Assembly (NCBI RefSeq): GCF_036711975.1
Contig: NC_091966.1
Location: forward strand, 15,631,501 to 15,695,500
Length of the DNA: 64,000 nt
Direction: 5' to 3'
Origin: Onthophagus taurus
Taxonomy: Eukaryota > Arthropoda > Insecta > Coleoptera > Scarabaeidae
The notes under the pieces were generated by a model. The model had not been told where the DNA came from. It saw only the letters and a list, made by a program, of their open reading frames with translations, and did not search any database. Of the stretch, positions 11,126-23,700 are shown one piece after another (the stretch's first letter is position 1; each line of letters starts with the position of its first letter). The position numbers and the translations under genes were made by a program.

Positions 11126-12078
11126 ATGGATCTAAACGAGAAAGTTGCTATTGTAACGGGAGCAAGTGCCGGGATTGGCGCAGCAACAGTTAAAGCTTTG
11201 TTAAATCTAGGAATGAAGGTTCGTTAAATAAAATCAATAAAAAAATTTTACAGTTTTTAAATTTTAAATAAAATGTTTGTAGGTGGTTGGTTTTGCTAGA
11301 AGAAAAGAATTAATTGAAAGCTTGGTCGAAAACCATAACGGAAAATTATTTGCTCGATGCATCGACATGACAAAACCCCAAGAAGTTCTGGATGGTTTCG
11401 ATTGGGTTACCAAAAACGTGGGGCCAATTCACGTTTTGATTAACAACGCAGGTATTGCTAGGTATGCGTCGATTTTATCGGGAAATTTTGAAGTTTGGAA
11501 ACGAATTATGGACACCAACTTTATGAGCGTAGCTATTGGATGCAAAGAGGCCGTAAAAATTATGAGAGAACACAAAATCGACGGTTATATTATCAATATT
11601 AACAGTGTTCATGGTTATTACGATTGTCTCGATTCTAATTTGATTATGTATACATCTTCTAAATCCGCTTTAAGAATTATGACGGAAAATGTCCGTTTGG
11701 AATTAGCTAAAATAGGAAGTAATATTCGAATCACAGTAAGTTTAATTTTTTTATTCATCAAAATAATTCTAATTCCTTTTTATTCCTAGAGTTTGGCTCC
11801 TGGTTTAGTTAAAACTGATATTGTGGAAAGTGGGTATGGAAAAGACAAGAGTGACGCTATGTATGATCGCCTTCCGTTTATTTTTGCCGAAGACATTGCT
11901 AAGACAATCGTTTATTTACTTTCTACCCCTCCACGAATGAATGTAAGTAAACTATCCTCAAATTTATTTCAAATAACCAAAGTAAACATAAGTATTGAAG
12001 ACTTTAATGTAATTTTAGATTTCCGAAATGTTGGTGAGACCCACCGGGGAAATTGGTACAAAAATATCCCCCATGTAA
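11126..12078 (+). CDS. Short-chain dehydrogenase/reductase, farnesol dehydrogenase/DHRS11-like, 252 residues
   Basis: Four exons join in frame: 11126-11218, 11283-11735, 11790-11942 and 12019-12078, with introns of 54-76 bases. The protein is a classical single-domain SDR. It has the TGASAGIG cofactor loop at residues 11-18, NNAG at 85-88, and a complete catalytic tetrad N110, S139, Y154, K158 (YTSSK). The substitution APGLV in place of the usual PG motif follows at the start of exon 3. The Arg pair just after strand 2 (FARRKE) favours NADP(H). Insect relatives oxidise farnesol in juvenile-hormone metabolism or reduce other small carbonyls; the substrate here is inferred from family resemblance. 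An AATAAA lies at 12156. The length is normal and no break is seen. Confidence 0.9.
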
Positions 12079-12860
12079 ATATTTAATTATTTTTAGTTAA
12101 AATTAATTGTTTCGAATCAGATATTGTTGTTGTTATTATACATTTATGACTAACAAATAAATTTTAAATCTAAACTGATTGATATACATTTTACTTAAAC
12201 TCTTCGATATAGTATTCGATACGCTCGGAAAATGAATTCAGAAAGTATTTGTCTGAGTTATTTGGTACAAAAAATAATACTCAAATGTGGCATATGACCA
12301 ATTACTGCGAAGTGCTTACTTTGTTAGTGTTTCATAAAATCGTCACGACACAGACCCAACGTTACGTCTATGACAAAATTACATTTAAGTCGGATGACAG
12401 ACGATATCCAACCAGGTTTTGTCTTTCAATCATACCATCTAAGTATAGAACATCATTGTTTCAGCGGTCTTTCATATAACATGTCTATAAATCTTACGAG
12501 AGCGTGCCAATGTCGTTTCGACAATTAAGTATGCTGGGTTTTAAAAGGCAGGTAGCTGAGAGGTAGAGAGGACCTGTGCGTTACTTAATGTGTGGTTTAT
12601 TTAAACAATGGTAACTTCTTTACAACAATCTGTGATGTTCATTGGTTTGCGGTCGTGCATTGATGTACGGTCTGAGCTTGTATATGTATATCTTGTCTGT
12701 ATGCTATTTTTTTTCATCATCCATATTCACAACTCTATATTAATTTTTTTTTATTTTTATACATTAATTTTAGTTTTCATTTTATTTTCTTTAAAGGTTG
12801 GCACAGACTTAGAACAGACTAAAGTCTGGAACCCGTCGTTTGTGACCAATATTAAAATGT
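12079..12860. other. 3' region of the SDR gene and spacer
   Basis: Contains the AATAAA at 12156-12161. From 12200 to 12860 I see no gene or identifiable element. Confidence 0.4.
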
Positions 12861-14560
12861 CCATTGCTTCCTCCCTTCACTCACTACACCGTCTCAGCAT
12901 GTGTTCTAGCGTCTCCCAATCCTCTCCACACAGCCTACACCATCGCTCCACATCGTCCGCCCAGTACCTATTCCCCCTCTTCTCATTGCCATAGCAGAAT
13001 CTGGCCACCAATCTCTTCCCTTCATCATCCCCCTCCATCAACAAATATTTTGGCAGTTCCCCTATCACTATCTCCCCATACCTTTCATTGTATCTCCCTT
13101 CTCGTATCTGTGACCTTCTTTCCTGCCTCTGTATATCCCTGTCCCTATCTCTCAATTCTCTCCACATGTCACCTCTATCCGCTCTTCTGGTTTCGATCCC
13201 AGTTAGTGAGTATCCCACTCTTCTATAATATTCTTCCCTGTCTTTTTGCCCATAGATCAGCCTCCTCCCCTTAATTTCCCTCCAGCACTCTCCCAGAATC
13301 CTGCAGTGTGGTCTTGCTTCTATTATTTCCTCATACTGCTCTTCTCCCCGCCTCCATCCTTACTGCCTCTACCTTAACCTCCTCCCTCACTACATACCCT
13401 GGGGTCTCCCTTGCCAACCTCAGTACCCATCTCCAATATCGTGTTTATATATCCTCCAGCAAACCTTCTTCTCTCCAACCCCATACTTCTGCGCCGTACA
13501 TCATTGTGCTCCTTACCACGCCATCAAACATAACCTTTCTTTTTCCCATGTCCCTCCCAAAAGTTCTTTCTCCCCATCCCCAAACTTGTCCCATCACCCT
13601 GTTCGCTCTTTTTGCCATCGCCCTCACGTGCGCCCCGACCTTATTACTTTCCGGGAAATCATATCCCAGGTACATGTACTCTTTCACTTGCTCTATCTCT
13701 CTTCCCTGCCACCTCCATTCCTCCTTCTTTCTTCTTCCCCCTTTGCAGAACTTCATTATCTTTGTTTTCTCGACGTTTACCTCCAACCCCTTCGCTTTAA
13801 AATATCTTTCCAGGGACCTCATCATCTCCTTCATCTCCACCGCTTCTCTAGCCACGACCACCAAATCGTCCGCGTACGCCAAGGCGTGCACCTTTGTTCC
13901 TCCTATCACCACCCCACCCATTTGCCCCTTCGCAAGTCTCTTTTCCAAGTCCGCCGTATATATTGCGAATAGTGTGGGAATAAGCGGGCACCCCTGTCTC
14001 AATCCCTTTGTCGTCCATAATACCTCACTTAACTCTTCCCCCACTATAACCTTGGCCATCGTCTCCCTGTATAACTCCTTCACCCTCCCTATCAGTTGTT
14101 CTGTTATACCACTCTTCCTCATTTCCTTCCACAACTTTTCCCTATCCACGTTATCGAATGCAGCCTTCAGGTCAATAAACAATCCATACAGCTTTCCCCC
14201 CTTCTTGTTCAACTCCCTATCTACCAGGTGTTTCAGAATGTATATATTGTCAATTGCCCCTTTCTGAATCCTGCCTGCTCATCCGGCAACAATTCTCCCC
14301 TCTCCATTTCCTTTTTCAACCTCCCCAGCAATATCTTTGCATAAATTTTGAAAGTTGTGTCCAACAGGGTGATCCCTCTATAATTACTCACCACCCTTTT
14401 TTTTATTCCCCTTTTTATACAGTGGGCATATTATCCCCATCCTCCACCTGTCCGGAAACCTCTCCCCCAACCATAGGTCCTTTATTACCTTCCATAGCAT
14501 TCATTACCGTTCCCGTCGCCTCCAACCAAAATTATTCTAGTTGAAAATAGACAAAAAGTC
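12860..14560 (-). mobile_element. GC-rich LINE with an open reverse-transcriptase frame
   Basis: The minus strand holds a 255-residue open stretch (14212-13445): LYGLFIDLKAAFDNVDREKL, TKGLRQGCPLIPTLF, and LAYADDLVVVAREAVEMK with the catalytic ADD. The YMYLGYDF block and the RSTMMYGAEVWGWREE thumb follow. Downstream (about 13218-12877) a Cys-rich end with CRLCGEDWETLEHMLRRC forms a zinc knuckle. Upstream, about 14540-14260 is frameshifted reverse-transcriptase sequence. Base composition is clearly richer in GC than the surroundings. The 5' part (endonuclease, ORF1) is absent. I do not assign a clade. Confidence 0.85.
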
Positions 14561-14699
14561 TAATAAACATACGTCCGAAAATAGTCCATTTTCGAGATAT
14601 TCAAAGTTTTAGTTTCGTAAGTTGACCAGAGAATATGATGAACCAACATAGAATATAATAATAGCGATTGACACAGTGCAAAGTAAGCAATTCTCAACA

Positions 14700-15830
14700 C
14701 CAGTCCCGACACATTGCCACCTAAAATGTGCAACACAAAAATGTTGCTGCTCAGCTTTCCGTAAAGCGAACACCCAAAAAATCTATGAATTGCTCACCCA
14801 TCAGATCTGGCTGAACGCCAGTTAGTGTAAAGACAGCTTTAGCTGTTTTGTTCGAATTCAGATTTAGGCCGTTGCACGCAAACCACTCCTCAGCCTCAGA
14901 GCGCGACGCCCGGTTTACTGCAACACCATCAATGAGGATTTTATGTCTGCTGATTAAAGAAGTGTCGTCAGCGTAGAATATGATTGAGGACTTAGATATT
15001 GAATCAGGCAAGTCATTTATGTAAACGAGGAAAAGCATGATCCTTGTGGAACTCCAATAGAAATGTACTCTGATGTAGAATAGCTATCATTACAACAGAC
15101 TATTTGTCTTTTGCCACCAAGGTACAATTGAATCATCTTAATACTACTGTCACCAAAGTTATATCTACTCAGCTTCTTTATTAATAAATTATAGTTCACA
15201 CAATCAAAGGCCTTGCTGAGGTCGCAGAACGTAGTTGTCATATACTCGCCTCTCTCATAACAGTCTCTTGCCTGTTGTCCAAAATCCATAATTGCGTCTC
15301 CCGTGCTACAATTCTGATGAAATCCGTATTGACATGACGCGAACAAGTTATTATTTTCAAAGAAATCGACAATTCTACCCTTTTTTTTTTAATTTTTAAT
15401 AATACAGGCAGGAGTGAGAATGGTCGATAATTTTCTATTGCAAGAGGATCGCCTTTCTTAACGACAGGAGTTACCAATGGTAACTTTAAAGCACTTGGAA
15501 AAGTACTTTCTCTCATGCATTGGTTGATTAATTTTGCTAAAGGTTATGATGAAGCTGATAGAAGATGTAATCTTCTATCAGCTTTAATATTACAGCATGT
15601 AATCCGTATACATGCCTAGTAGTACTTTTTCAAGAACAGATTATATCACGAACCTCAATTAAACCAACCGGTTCCAAGCAAAATTTCCCAGGTGGTGCAG
15701 TGATATTCGATAGAAGCTGATTAATATTAGTTTTCAAGTTACCCCGCTGAATTTTATTAACAAGATCTAGGGGAACATTTATAATGTAATCATTTACTTC
15801 ATTTGGGTCAAGTTTATTATTATTATATTA
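14700..15830 (-). mobile_element. Second LINE type, reverse-transcriptase part, frameshifted
   Basis: On the minus strand: LDPNEVNDYIINVP (about 15830), LVTPVVKKGDPLAIENYRP (about 15470), CQYGFHQNCSTGDAI, FCDLSKAFDCVNYN (about 15225), IGVPQGSCF (about 15045) and IIFYADDTSLIS (about 14960). Frame changes near 15370 and 15040 break it. The poly-T run at 15380 falls within the coding part. This is a Jockey/CR1-like reverse transcriptase with the FYADDT catalytic box, unlike the YADDL type just to its left. Both ends are missing. Confidence 0.8.
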
Positions 15831-15889
15831 CATGGATTTGTTTTTATGAATTATAAAGGTTATACAACATATTATTATTGCTGCCAGGC

Positions 15890-16640
15890 TGAGGGGAGCG
15901 TTCACTCTCGTCGCCGCAAGCTATAAAATTTATTGTAATTATTGCCGAAAATTTTGTGGCTTAAGCGGCCTTTGGCGACGCAGTATGTTTATCACTCTCT
16001 GGCGTCGTTGCAAAGTCGACAAGCTTGATCCTCAGCTTGTCCAATGTGGAACAAGTGGTATTTTAGGGGCATATAGCCGATCAGCAAGCCTGAAAGCGAC
16101 CTTAGCTCTCCTTTGGTGAGGCATGAAAGCTATTTGGTTTTCTTTTGCGACGTAGTTATCATATATCTCTTCGCCTATCTGTGACCTGGAAGTTTTTTCC
16201 AGCGTAAGGCTACCTTTGAGGCCTCCCATTTATTGATTATTTATTTTAAGTGGCTTTGTTGTACTCCATAGCCGGGTTGGAGTCTAATAAAGGGCGTCTT
16301 CGCTGCCTCATTGGCCAGCTTGTCCGCCTTTTCATTGGCTTTGTGACCAGGAACCCACCATAGAATAACTTCATTGCACCTAGCGAGTTCTCTCAGGTTG
16401 CTGGTACATTCTCTGATCAGTGCAGATACACATGTGTAGGCTTAAATTGCCTTTAAGGCGGCCCTACTATCCGTGAAATGTTTATCAATGCACATTTTTG
16501 TCACTTTTCTAGGTTCAAAACGGTGCAGAAGTTTATAGCAAGAACTTCAGCTTGAAAAATGTTTGGTCCACTAATACCCATATCAACTCCAAATCCAACT
16601 GTCTTTGAAGTATCGGTTGTATACAACATATGCTTCATTT
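15890..16640 (-). mobile_element. LINE RNase H and zinc-knuckle remnant
   Basis: The minus strand encodes DSRAALKAI (about 16480), VILWWVPGHKANEKADKLAN (about 16370-16310), and then, after a frame change, DQACRLCNDARESDKH (about 16035-15990). These are the RNase H domain and terminal zinc knuckle of a LINE that carries RNase H. It is out of frame in several places and not functional. A sequence of about 45 bases at 15832-15876 recurs at 16818-16860, possibly marking the edges of an insertion. Confidence 0.65.
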
Positions 16641-17778
16641 ATCTATTTTTGTTGAAGGTCTATTTCTGTCACAAAGATTATATTAAGTAAATTAGAAATA
16701 TAACTTGAAAATGCTGCAGTGTATATCAAAACTTTTGTGATACAGTGTATTTTTCCTTTTATGTGTTTGGATAAGTACCACTTCTAGTTTCGCGAATTAA
16801 TTGAAATTTTATATTTATATGGATTTGTTTTTATGGCTTATAAAGATTATACAACATATTGTTGGTTTATCTATATTTGTTATAGGCGATTATATTAAAA
16901 AAAGTTAGTTACAGATAAAGTGCCACAAGAAGGTTAAAATACTTACATAGTTCTGCTACTCAACCAAAGATGGCGCAAATTATACAATGTAAATTCGACT
17001 ACAATTATTGCTGAAATACGTAATGAAAATTTAAAATTATAGTTAAAATACTATACAACTACGATTATTACGGTTATTTTTAATAATGAAAATTATCTTA
17101 CATTTATTATATATTTTATGTCCTTCATACTTTGTTGGTTAGGCTATGACAATGTGCGCGCGCATCCAGGTAATGTGGATATCACATCCTATTACAACCG
17201 TTAGTAAACACCTGTACCTGTATAAAATAAATACTAACTCAAAATTTAATTTAATGTTTAAACTTAAAAACTTGTTTAAAACTTTTCTTTTTTATTTGTA
17301 TTAAAGTCTATTGCGTTATTACATTGTTTAAAAGTAACAACATTTTTAAGTTATCTTTTGCCAATCATCAACTTTCACTTGTTCCTTTTTGCTTGTTTTG
17401 CGCTTGTCAAGTGATATCTCAAAACGGGGCCTATAAAAATTAATATTCCCCAAATAAAATTGTAAAATATGCGATTTAATACGTGGTGTACTTATGAAGA
17501 GATAAAGAAAATGATAAAAACATGACTTGATGAGAACGAAAATCAACTGGAATCTTGGCTTGGTCCGTTTGAAGAGTGCCCTCTAGAAGCATCATTTTGA
17601 TTTAAGAACCGAACATGGCGTCCAACGAAAATAACATACAGTCCACGGTCGGCATTTTTTTCGTAACGCAATGATTGTAAATATAGGCGCAATATTTGAA
17701 CGGTGAACGTGAAAAGTGTCCTCGTCAAAAACGAGTTTTATTGGTGTATAAGAAAAAAATTCAAAATAAATAATAATA
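16641..17778. other. Spacer upstream of the ZAD zinc-finger gene
   Basis: AT-rich with no gene recognised. The promoter of the plus-strand gene starting at 17779 should lie in its last few hundred bases. Confidence 0.35.
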
Positions 17779-20700
17779 ATGGAATTGTGTAGAATTTGTG
17801 ATCGACCTTCGTCCGAAGTGCGGAACATCTTCAGCAAAAACGTTGACGGTAAACAAATCTTGCAGTTGATCAGAGAAACTTTACCAACCGTTGTAAGTTG
17901 CTTTATAAAAAACATCTAAACGTTAAATTTACTATTGAAACAAATATTTCTATTATAATTATTTTGTAGATTTATAGAAATGATCCATTGTCAAAACATA
18001 TATGCCTTAGCTGTTTGGAAAATGTCGATAAGATACATAATTTTCGAAAGAGTTGCCTGAAAGTTGTTGATAACCACAAGGAAACTTTAAAAGGAAATCA
18101 AAACAAAGATGTTCTCTTGTATCTTCAGTTATTAGATAGTATTGACCAGGTTTGTATCATATTGCATTAAATTAAGTGTTGCTAAAAGGAATTAAATATG
18201 CTAATTAATACCAATCTGATTAGATTTGGTTTTTAAAGTAGGACAAACGTAATAAGACTGCTTAATTCATAATATAGTTTATTGTATTGTTTACCTGTCT
18301 CAATTTGATTCTTTATGATCTTTAAAATGATAAAATAAAACATTTCTCTAGGAAAATGAGTAAATAACTCATTGTGATAACAGATTTTTGACATAAATCT
18401 TTGAGATAAGTAAATATAAACTTTGTATAATTTCAATAATTTTATTCATGCTATAATTCTTGGGTTATCATAGAAGTCTCAGATGGTACTCATCCTTTAA
18501 AGAGGATATTACATCATTGAATATTATATGGAAAAATGATGAAATTATTTTTCACAATAGATGAATGCTTTAATTGTTTTGTTCCAAAAGAAGTAACATA
18601 CCCCAAAGTTGCTTGGATATAGGTTACAAATGTTACATGAATTAAAGTGGTTGAAAAGTATTAATATAAAATTCTAGGTAATGAAAGAAGATACCATAAT
18701 AAATATTTAGTTTAAGAATGTTTTATGTAATAAAGGGCGGGAAAAGTATTGTATATGTACAATTAATGAAAAATATTTTATTTAATTGATGAAATTATTA
18801 CAATTTCTGACTCTTGTTTCAAATGAATCAACAACAATGAGATTCTAACTTATTAAACTTTTGCACTAAAGTTCCATGGGATTAATGAATGGGTAAGTTC
18901 AAGTAGATTATTTTTCCTCATTGTTTTGAATGTTGAGATCCCCTAAGAATCTAAATGTTGGAGTTAAAAAATGTAATGGCTTGACTACACTTGATAAACT
19001 CGTTACTACTTACCGTTCGTCTATGTACTTGATTAGTGACTCATGGAAGGAGGAGTAGGCTTAATAAATTAAGTTCTAATGACGTCAAGTATCCTAGTAA
19101 TATGAAATGTTCTTAAAATGCCCATTGATGTCTATGATGAATATACAGAGTGACCCAAAACTCACAATCAAGCATGTACCAGGTGAGAACCCAACCCATG
19201 TTTAGCTGTTTTGGTAAAAATAATAAAAAATATTCCACGTTCAGGAATGGAATTCCTGGATGCCCAGCTCATTATACTCGTTCTTGATAAATTTTTTCAA
19301 CCTTAACTTAATCAAACTAATGTTTTTTCGCAAAACTAACGATTTTCTGTCTATTACCACTTAACTAAGAAACATGAAATTTTTTCTTATTTTTACCAGA
19401 ACAGGTATTGGCCTCTCACCCAGTACATGCTTGATTATGAGTTATGGGACACCCATTTATGTTTCGTCCTATATCAATTCAGTTGTCAATTAAAGAAAAT
19501 TTGCTGTTTTGTAAATTAGCTGGTCAAGGATAATTCACTGCTTTTCCATACTGAAAATAGATGGTTGTTGTGCAAATAATGTTCTAACAACGTTTTTTAA
19601 ATCTCATTTTAAGAGTTCTAACAACTTAATTGATATATTTTCGTATTTAATTGACTTGAATATAGGTTTAAAAGGTTGTAAAATTACCTAGTAGAATTAC
19701 TAATAATAGGCAAAATCAGTAGGAAACAAGTTGAATAATGTTAATAATATTTGGATTGTTGCCAAATTACCTGTTGAGACTCACACTTAACGAGTTGAAA
19801 TATCGTTTGGCGAAATTGTACAAATAGAACTTGTCCCAAATGATGATGTAAATGTGGAACTCTACTAATGGTTGCAGGTGCCACTTCTTACTTGTGCGAA
19901 AAAGTTCTCTAGGAGTATTGCGGTTCTTGTATTTAAGTAGATATGGTTGATCAAATAAACAAATACACAAATTTTATTACAATCAAAAACAATATACAGG
20001 GCACGTCATATGTAACCACCCCCGCCTAATTTAAAAACGGTTGGAGTCGATTTTTATTTTTTTTAAGCCAAATTTACCATAAAAAATTGTTTACCACTTT
20101 CACTTTTTCCGGAAAATGAGTCAACTTTGTTTTTTATCTTTCTTTTTTAAACCGTTAATTATGGTTTTATCTCCTACATCCCATACTTTACGAACATATT
20201 GTACGTTTGAAGAAGCTTTCATATATGTCTCCTCCTGAGTCAATTCTATTGCAGTCAATGATTATTTGTGGTTTCCCTATTTCATCTTCAGAAGTGTTGG
20301 CGTTTCATGCATACAAGATTTTTCCTACAAGTTGGTTGCGCTTTCTTGATACCACTCACTATTGATTACCATACTAGTTTTAAATTTGATCCATCCACTA
20401 GTATTTTTATGGACATTTTAAATATGACTTGGTTGAATGATCAGGGCCATGTGGTAAAACTTTTATGGGTCACGCTGGTTTTATCTATAATGAGCGTGTA
20501 GATAAGCTAGCTAAGGCGGCTTTACAGGACAGCAAGCTGGTTAAAAACGAACTTTCTTCTTCTAAGGTCTTGTGTATCTGCAAAGAGAAACTTGTAAAGA
20601 AGAACTGGTTCAGACCTTCAAATGAAACATATGAGCACAGGCAGTCTCAGTACATTCGAGTTAATCCTCGTATTCTTTACCATCAATGGTATACTGGCTG

Positions 20701-23700
20701 TGACGTTTCTAAAAATTTCTTTTCAACTGTTGTCTGGCTGAAGTCCGGCCATGGATGTTACCGTGCCCATCTAAATAAAATTAATATTTTGCAGTCTCTT
20801 ACTTGCTCGTGCGGGTTTGAGACAGGGGATTTAAATCATATATTTTTCAACTGTAATAATGACGAATTACATCGGCCGGAATTCATCAGTTCTTTGCTAT
20901 CGCATAGTTTCTCCTTGCCACTTTATATTGTAACCATTTTAAGCAGAAATCGTTTTGATATTTTTAGAATTATTTTTGTTTTCATGAGGAGGAGTTCTAA
21001 TGTTATTTGATGTGTTTTAGTTAAATTACTTCCTGTGAATTTTGAATAATGATTACTTTCGCTTTGCACTGTGACTTATGGGCTAGGATCCTGCAAAGTC
21101 AAAAAAAAATGATTTTTCTCTTTTTAGGAACGACATTTTGTTGAATTCCTTTCACGAGTAATGACCAATTCTCGAGGGAATTCCGTCTTAATCTTTCGAA
21201 TTGTACCAATCAAAGCGATGTAAAATGTTCCTTTTTCTATTCTGTCTCAAAAAATTACAGGTTGTAGTATTTCTATATAAACAATTTTCCAACTATGGCC
21301 TATGGCTGTATTCACCTTGGTTTCTTATTTTACTGGTATTATAAGCATAGGAAATTGACAATATCCAAAATTTATAATAAACTTACCAAGCTTTGTTATG
21401 AAATGTTAGTAACTGCTCGTCGACGTTTATAACTAGTCAGACCACTAATCGATACCTGGTTTTTAAATTTTTTGATACAGAATAAATATGATGATATGAT
21501 AATGTGATGCATCTGTACGCAAATTCTGCATTAATCAATAGTAACCAAAATAATATTAAATATGGCTTTATCATTGTTTAGGAAAATTATACATATATGC
21601 TGCAAATATTGGTTTAGACTAGTGGTGGAACAAATATCCGGCAACTATCCGGTATCCAGCCATTTTTTAAAATCTGGCCGGATACCGGTTAGTTACCAAA
21701 TATCCGGTTTTGGTCAGATATTAAAAACCTATTAGCACTCCACCATTTACAAGGATTAGTATCCGTTTTAGGTGTTGGGCACTGCAGATAATAATCAAGT
21801 TCAACCCCAATAGGACTTTTTTCATTTAATATAACTTTATTTACTTCAGCTTTGTCATTAACAACCTCATGGTAACAATCCCAAAACGATATATGAATTA
21901 AATCTTGTTGCAGTTTGTTCTAGTTTTCTTCTCTTCGCTTCATCATCACATTCATTATTACTAACTAACTGTCGCCGTTATCACTTTCAGTTGGTGATGC
22001 AAGTCCTTCCAATAAAAGTCATCTTCTTGCTTCGTTTGTTAAATCCGCATCCAAATAAGTTGACATATCTTATCAACTTTCTTATTAATTTCTGATTGTT
22101 CAAATATCGCAACAATGTGGCAATGTAGGGTATCACTTCAGATGCCGTCAGATATGCCGGATAACTGGAGATGCGGGATATCCGGTATCTGGCTTTTCGC
22201 AAAATCACTATCCGTTCCATCACTAGTTTAGACCTAAATTAATAAAGAGAATTTTTAGAAAAATCAAATTTAATCAGAATTTACTACAAAAGGAATTTTG
22301 ATACAAGAGTACTTTCAAATTAGGCAGAAGATCTTCAGTGGTATTATGAAGGTTAAGGACAACAGGCTACTCGGGCTATCTGGAATATTCTAGAACTAGC
22401 TATAAACCCGTTAATCAGCGCATATTTTCAACGTATATTTGAAATTTGGTACCTAAAATGTTTCAGTTCTTAAATAACAACAAAAAAAGTAATCATCTGA
22501 GAGCAAAAATAAGTAGTTTTAAGATGCTCGCTTTGTCTAGTGTCTCGATTTGTGCTATAGTAAAGTCGTAAAATGCAAAAATATTAAATTAGGTCGACAG
22601 TTCAAGTGGAATTGGTCCAAGTATCACTCATTGTCAGTGGGGTTACAAACAGATATATCGTAATACATCGATAAGAGTGTATTTTAGCATATCTTCATAA
22701 AAACTAAACAAAGAACACCCAAATAAGTTAAAGCGACAATTTCAAAAGTTATATTTTAACATGGTTGAAAAATCTGTTTTTTTTTATTAGTTTGAAGTTA
22801 CAAGATTTACACAAGTAAAAAAGGCGTGTTAACTAAATTAGTCTAAATGTATCTTTTTAGTGTACATACGCAGTTGCAATGTACTAAAACATCAGACCAT
22901 CATAAAAGAGTAAAGAATAGACGGGAAATTAAATTTTTACAAAGGTACCTGAGTTCAAAAACCCTGTTACTTAAAAATCCATTATATCTCAAGATTTCAA
23001 CAATCAGTTAAAGTATTTCAGTATCATCTGTTCTACTACACCTTGTTTTTTTTTGTGGAAACAAAATTTTTACTTTTCTATAAGAGGAATGTCATAACAA
23101 CCAGTACCTGGTTGTTTATTTATCTTATCTTTTTGCTGAATAGGCTACTTTCAGCAAAATTAATATCTTGAATCTATTTTTGACAAATAACATGCACAAT
23201 TTGACACTTTTCGAGAATGTATCAAAATGTTATCTTAAGGAAGAAGCAGCACTTATGGATAAGCAAAATCGCTGTGGATCAAGATTATATCCCTCAATTA
23301 TTGCACAAATATTTGGTCTCTTATAAAGTTCTTATTTGATAAGTCTCTTCGTTTTTTTTATTTCAAGGCAATCCTCTCAAAGCTTTCCTACTGATTTTGA
23401 AAATATTGAAAACATTGTATACATAGTTTAGGTACTTTTTTCGGCGAATATGGCTCAAAGGTTTGCACTATTTATTTCATTTTTTTTTATTTTCATATTT
23501 TACTTTAATCGTTCTTAAGATTGGATTTAAAAAACGTTAGCTACTCATAGCAACTCTTATCTTAAGAGTTGTTTTCATTTCTGTACATCTTCTTATTCAG
23601 AAATGTTGACAAGGAATTAAGACTGCTTATAGTTGGGAACCCGTGATATAGATTAATATCATCAAATATGTTAAAACTTACAATTAGAGACAACTTATCT

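Noticed and set aside
13308..14267. 319-residue plus-strand open frame
   Set aside because: It is the antisense of the GC-rich LINE reverse transcriptase, which has clear catalytic motifs on the minus strand.
20268..20501. 77-residue plus-strand open frame
   Set aside because: Part of the decayed RNase H region of the LINE, not a separate gene.
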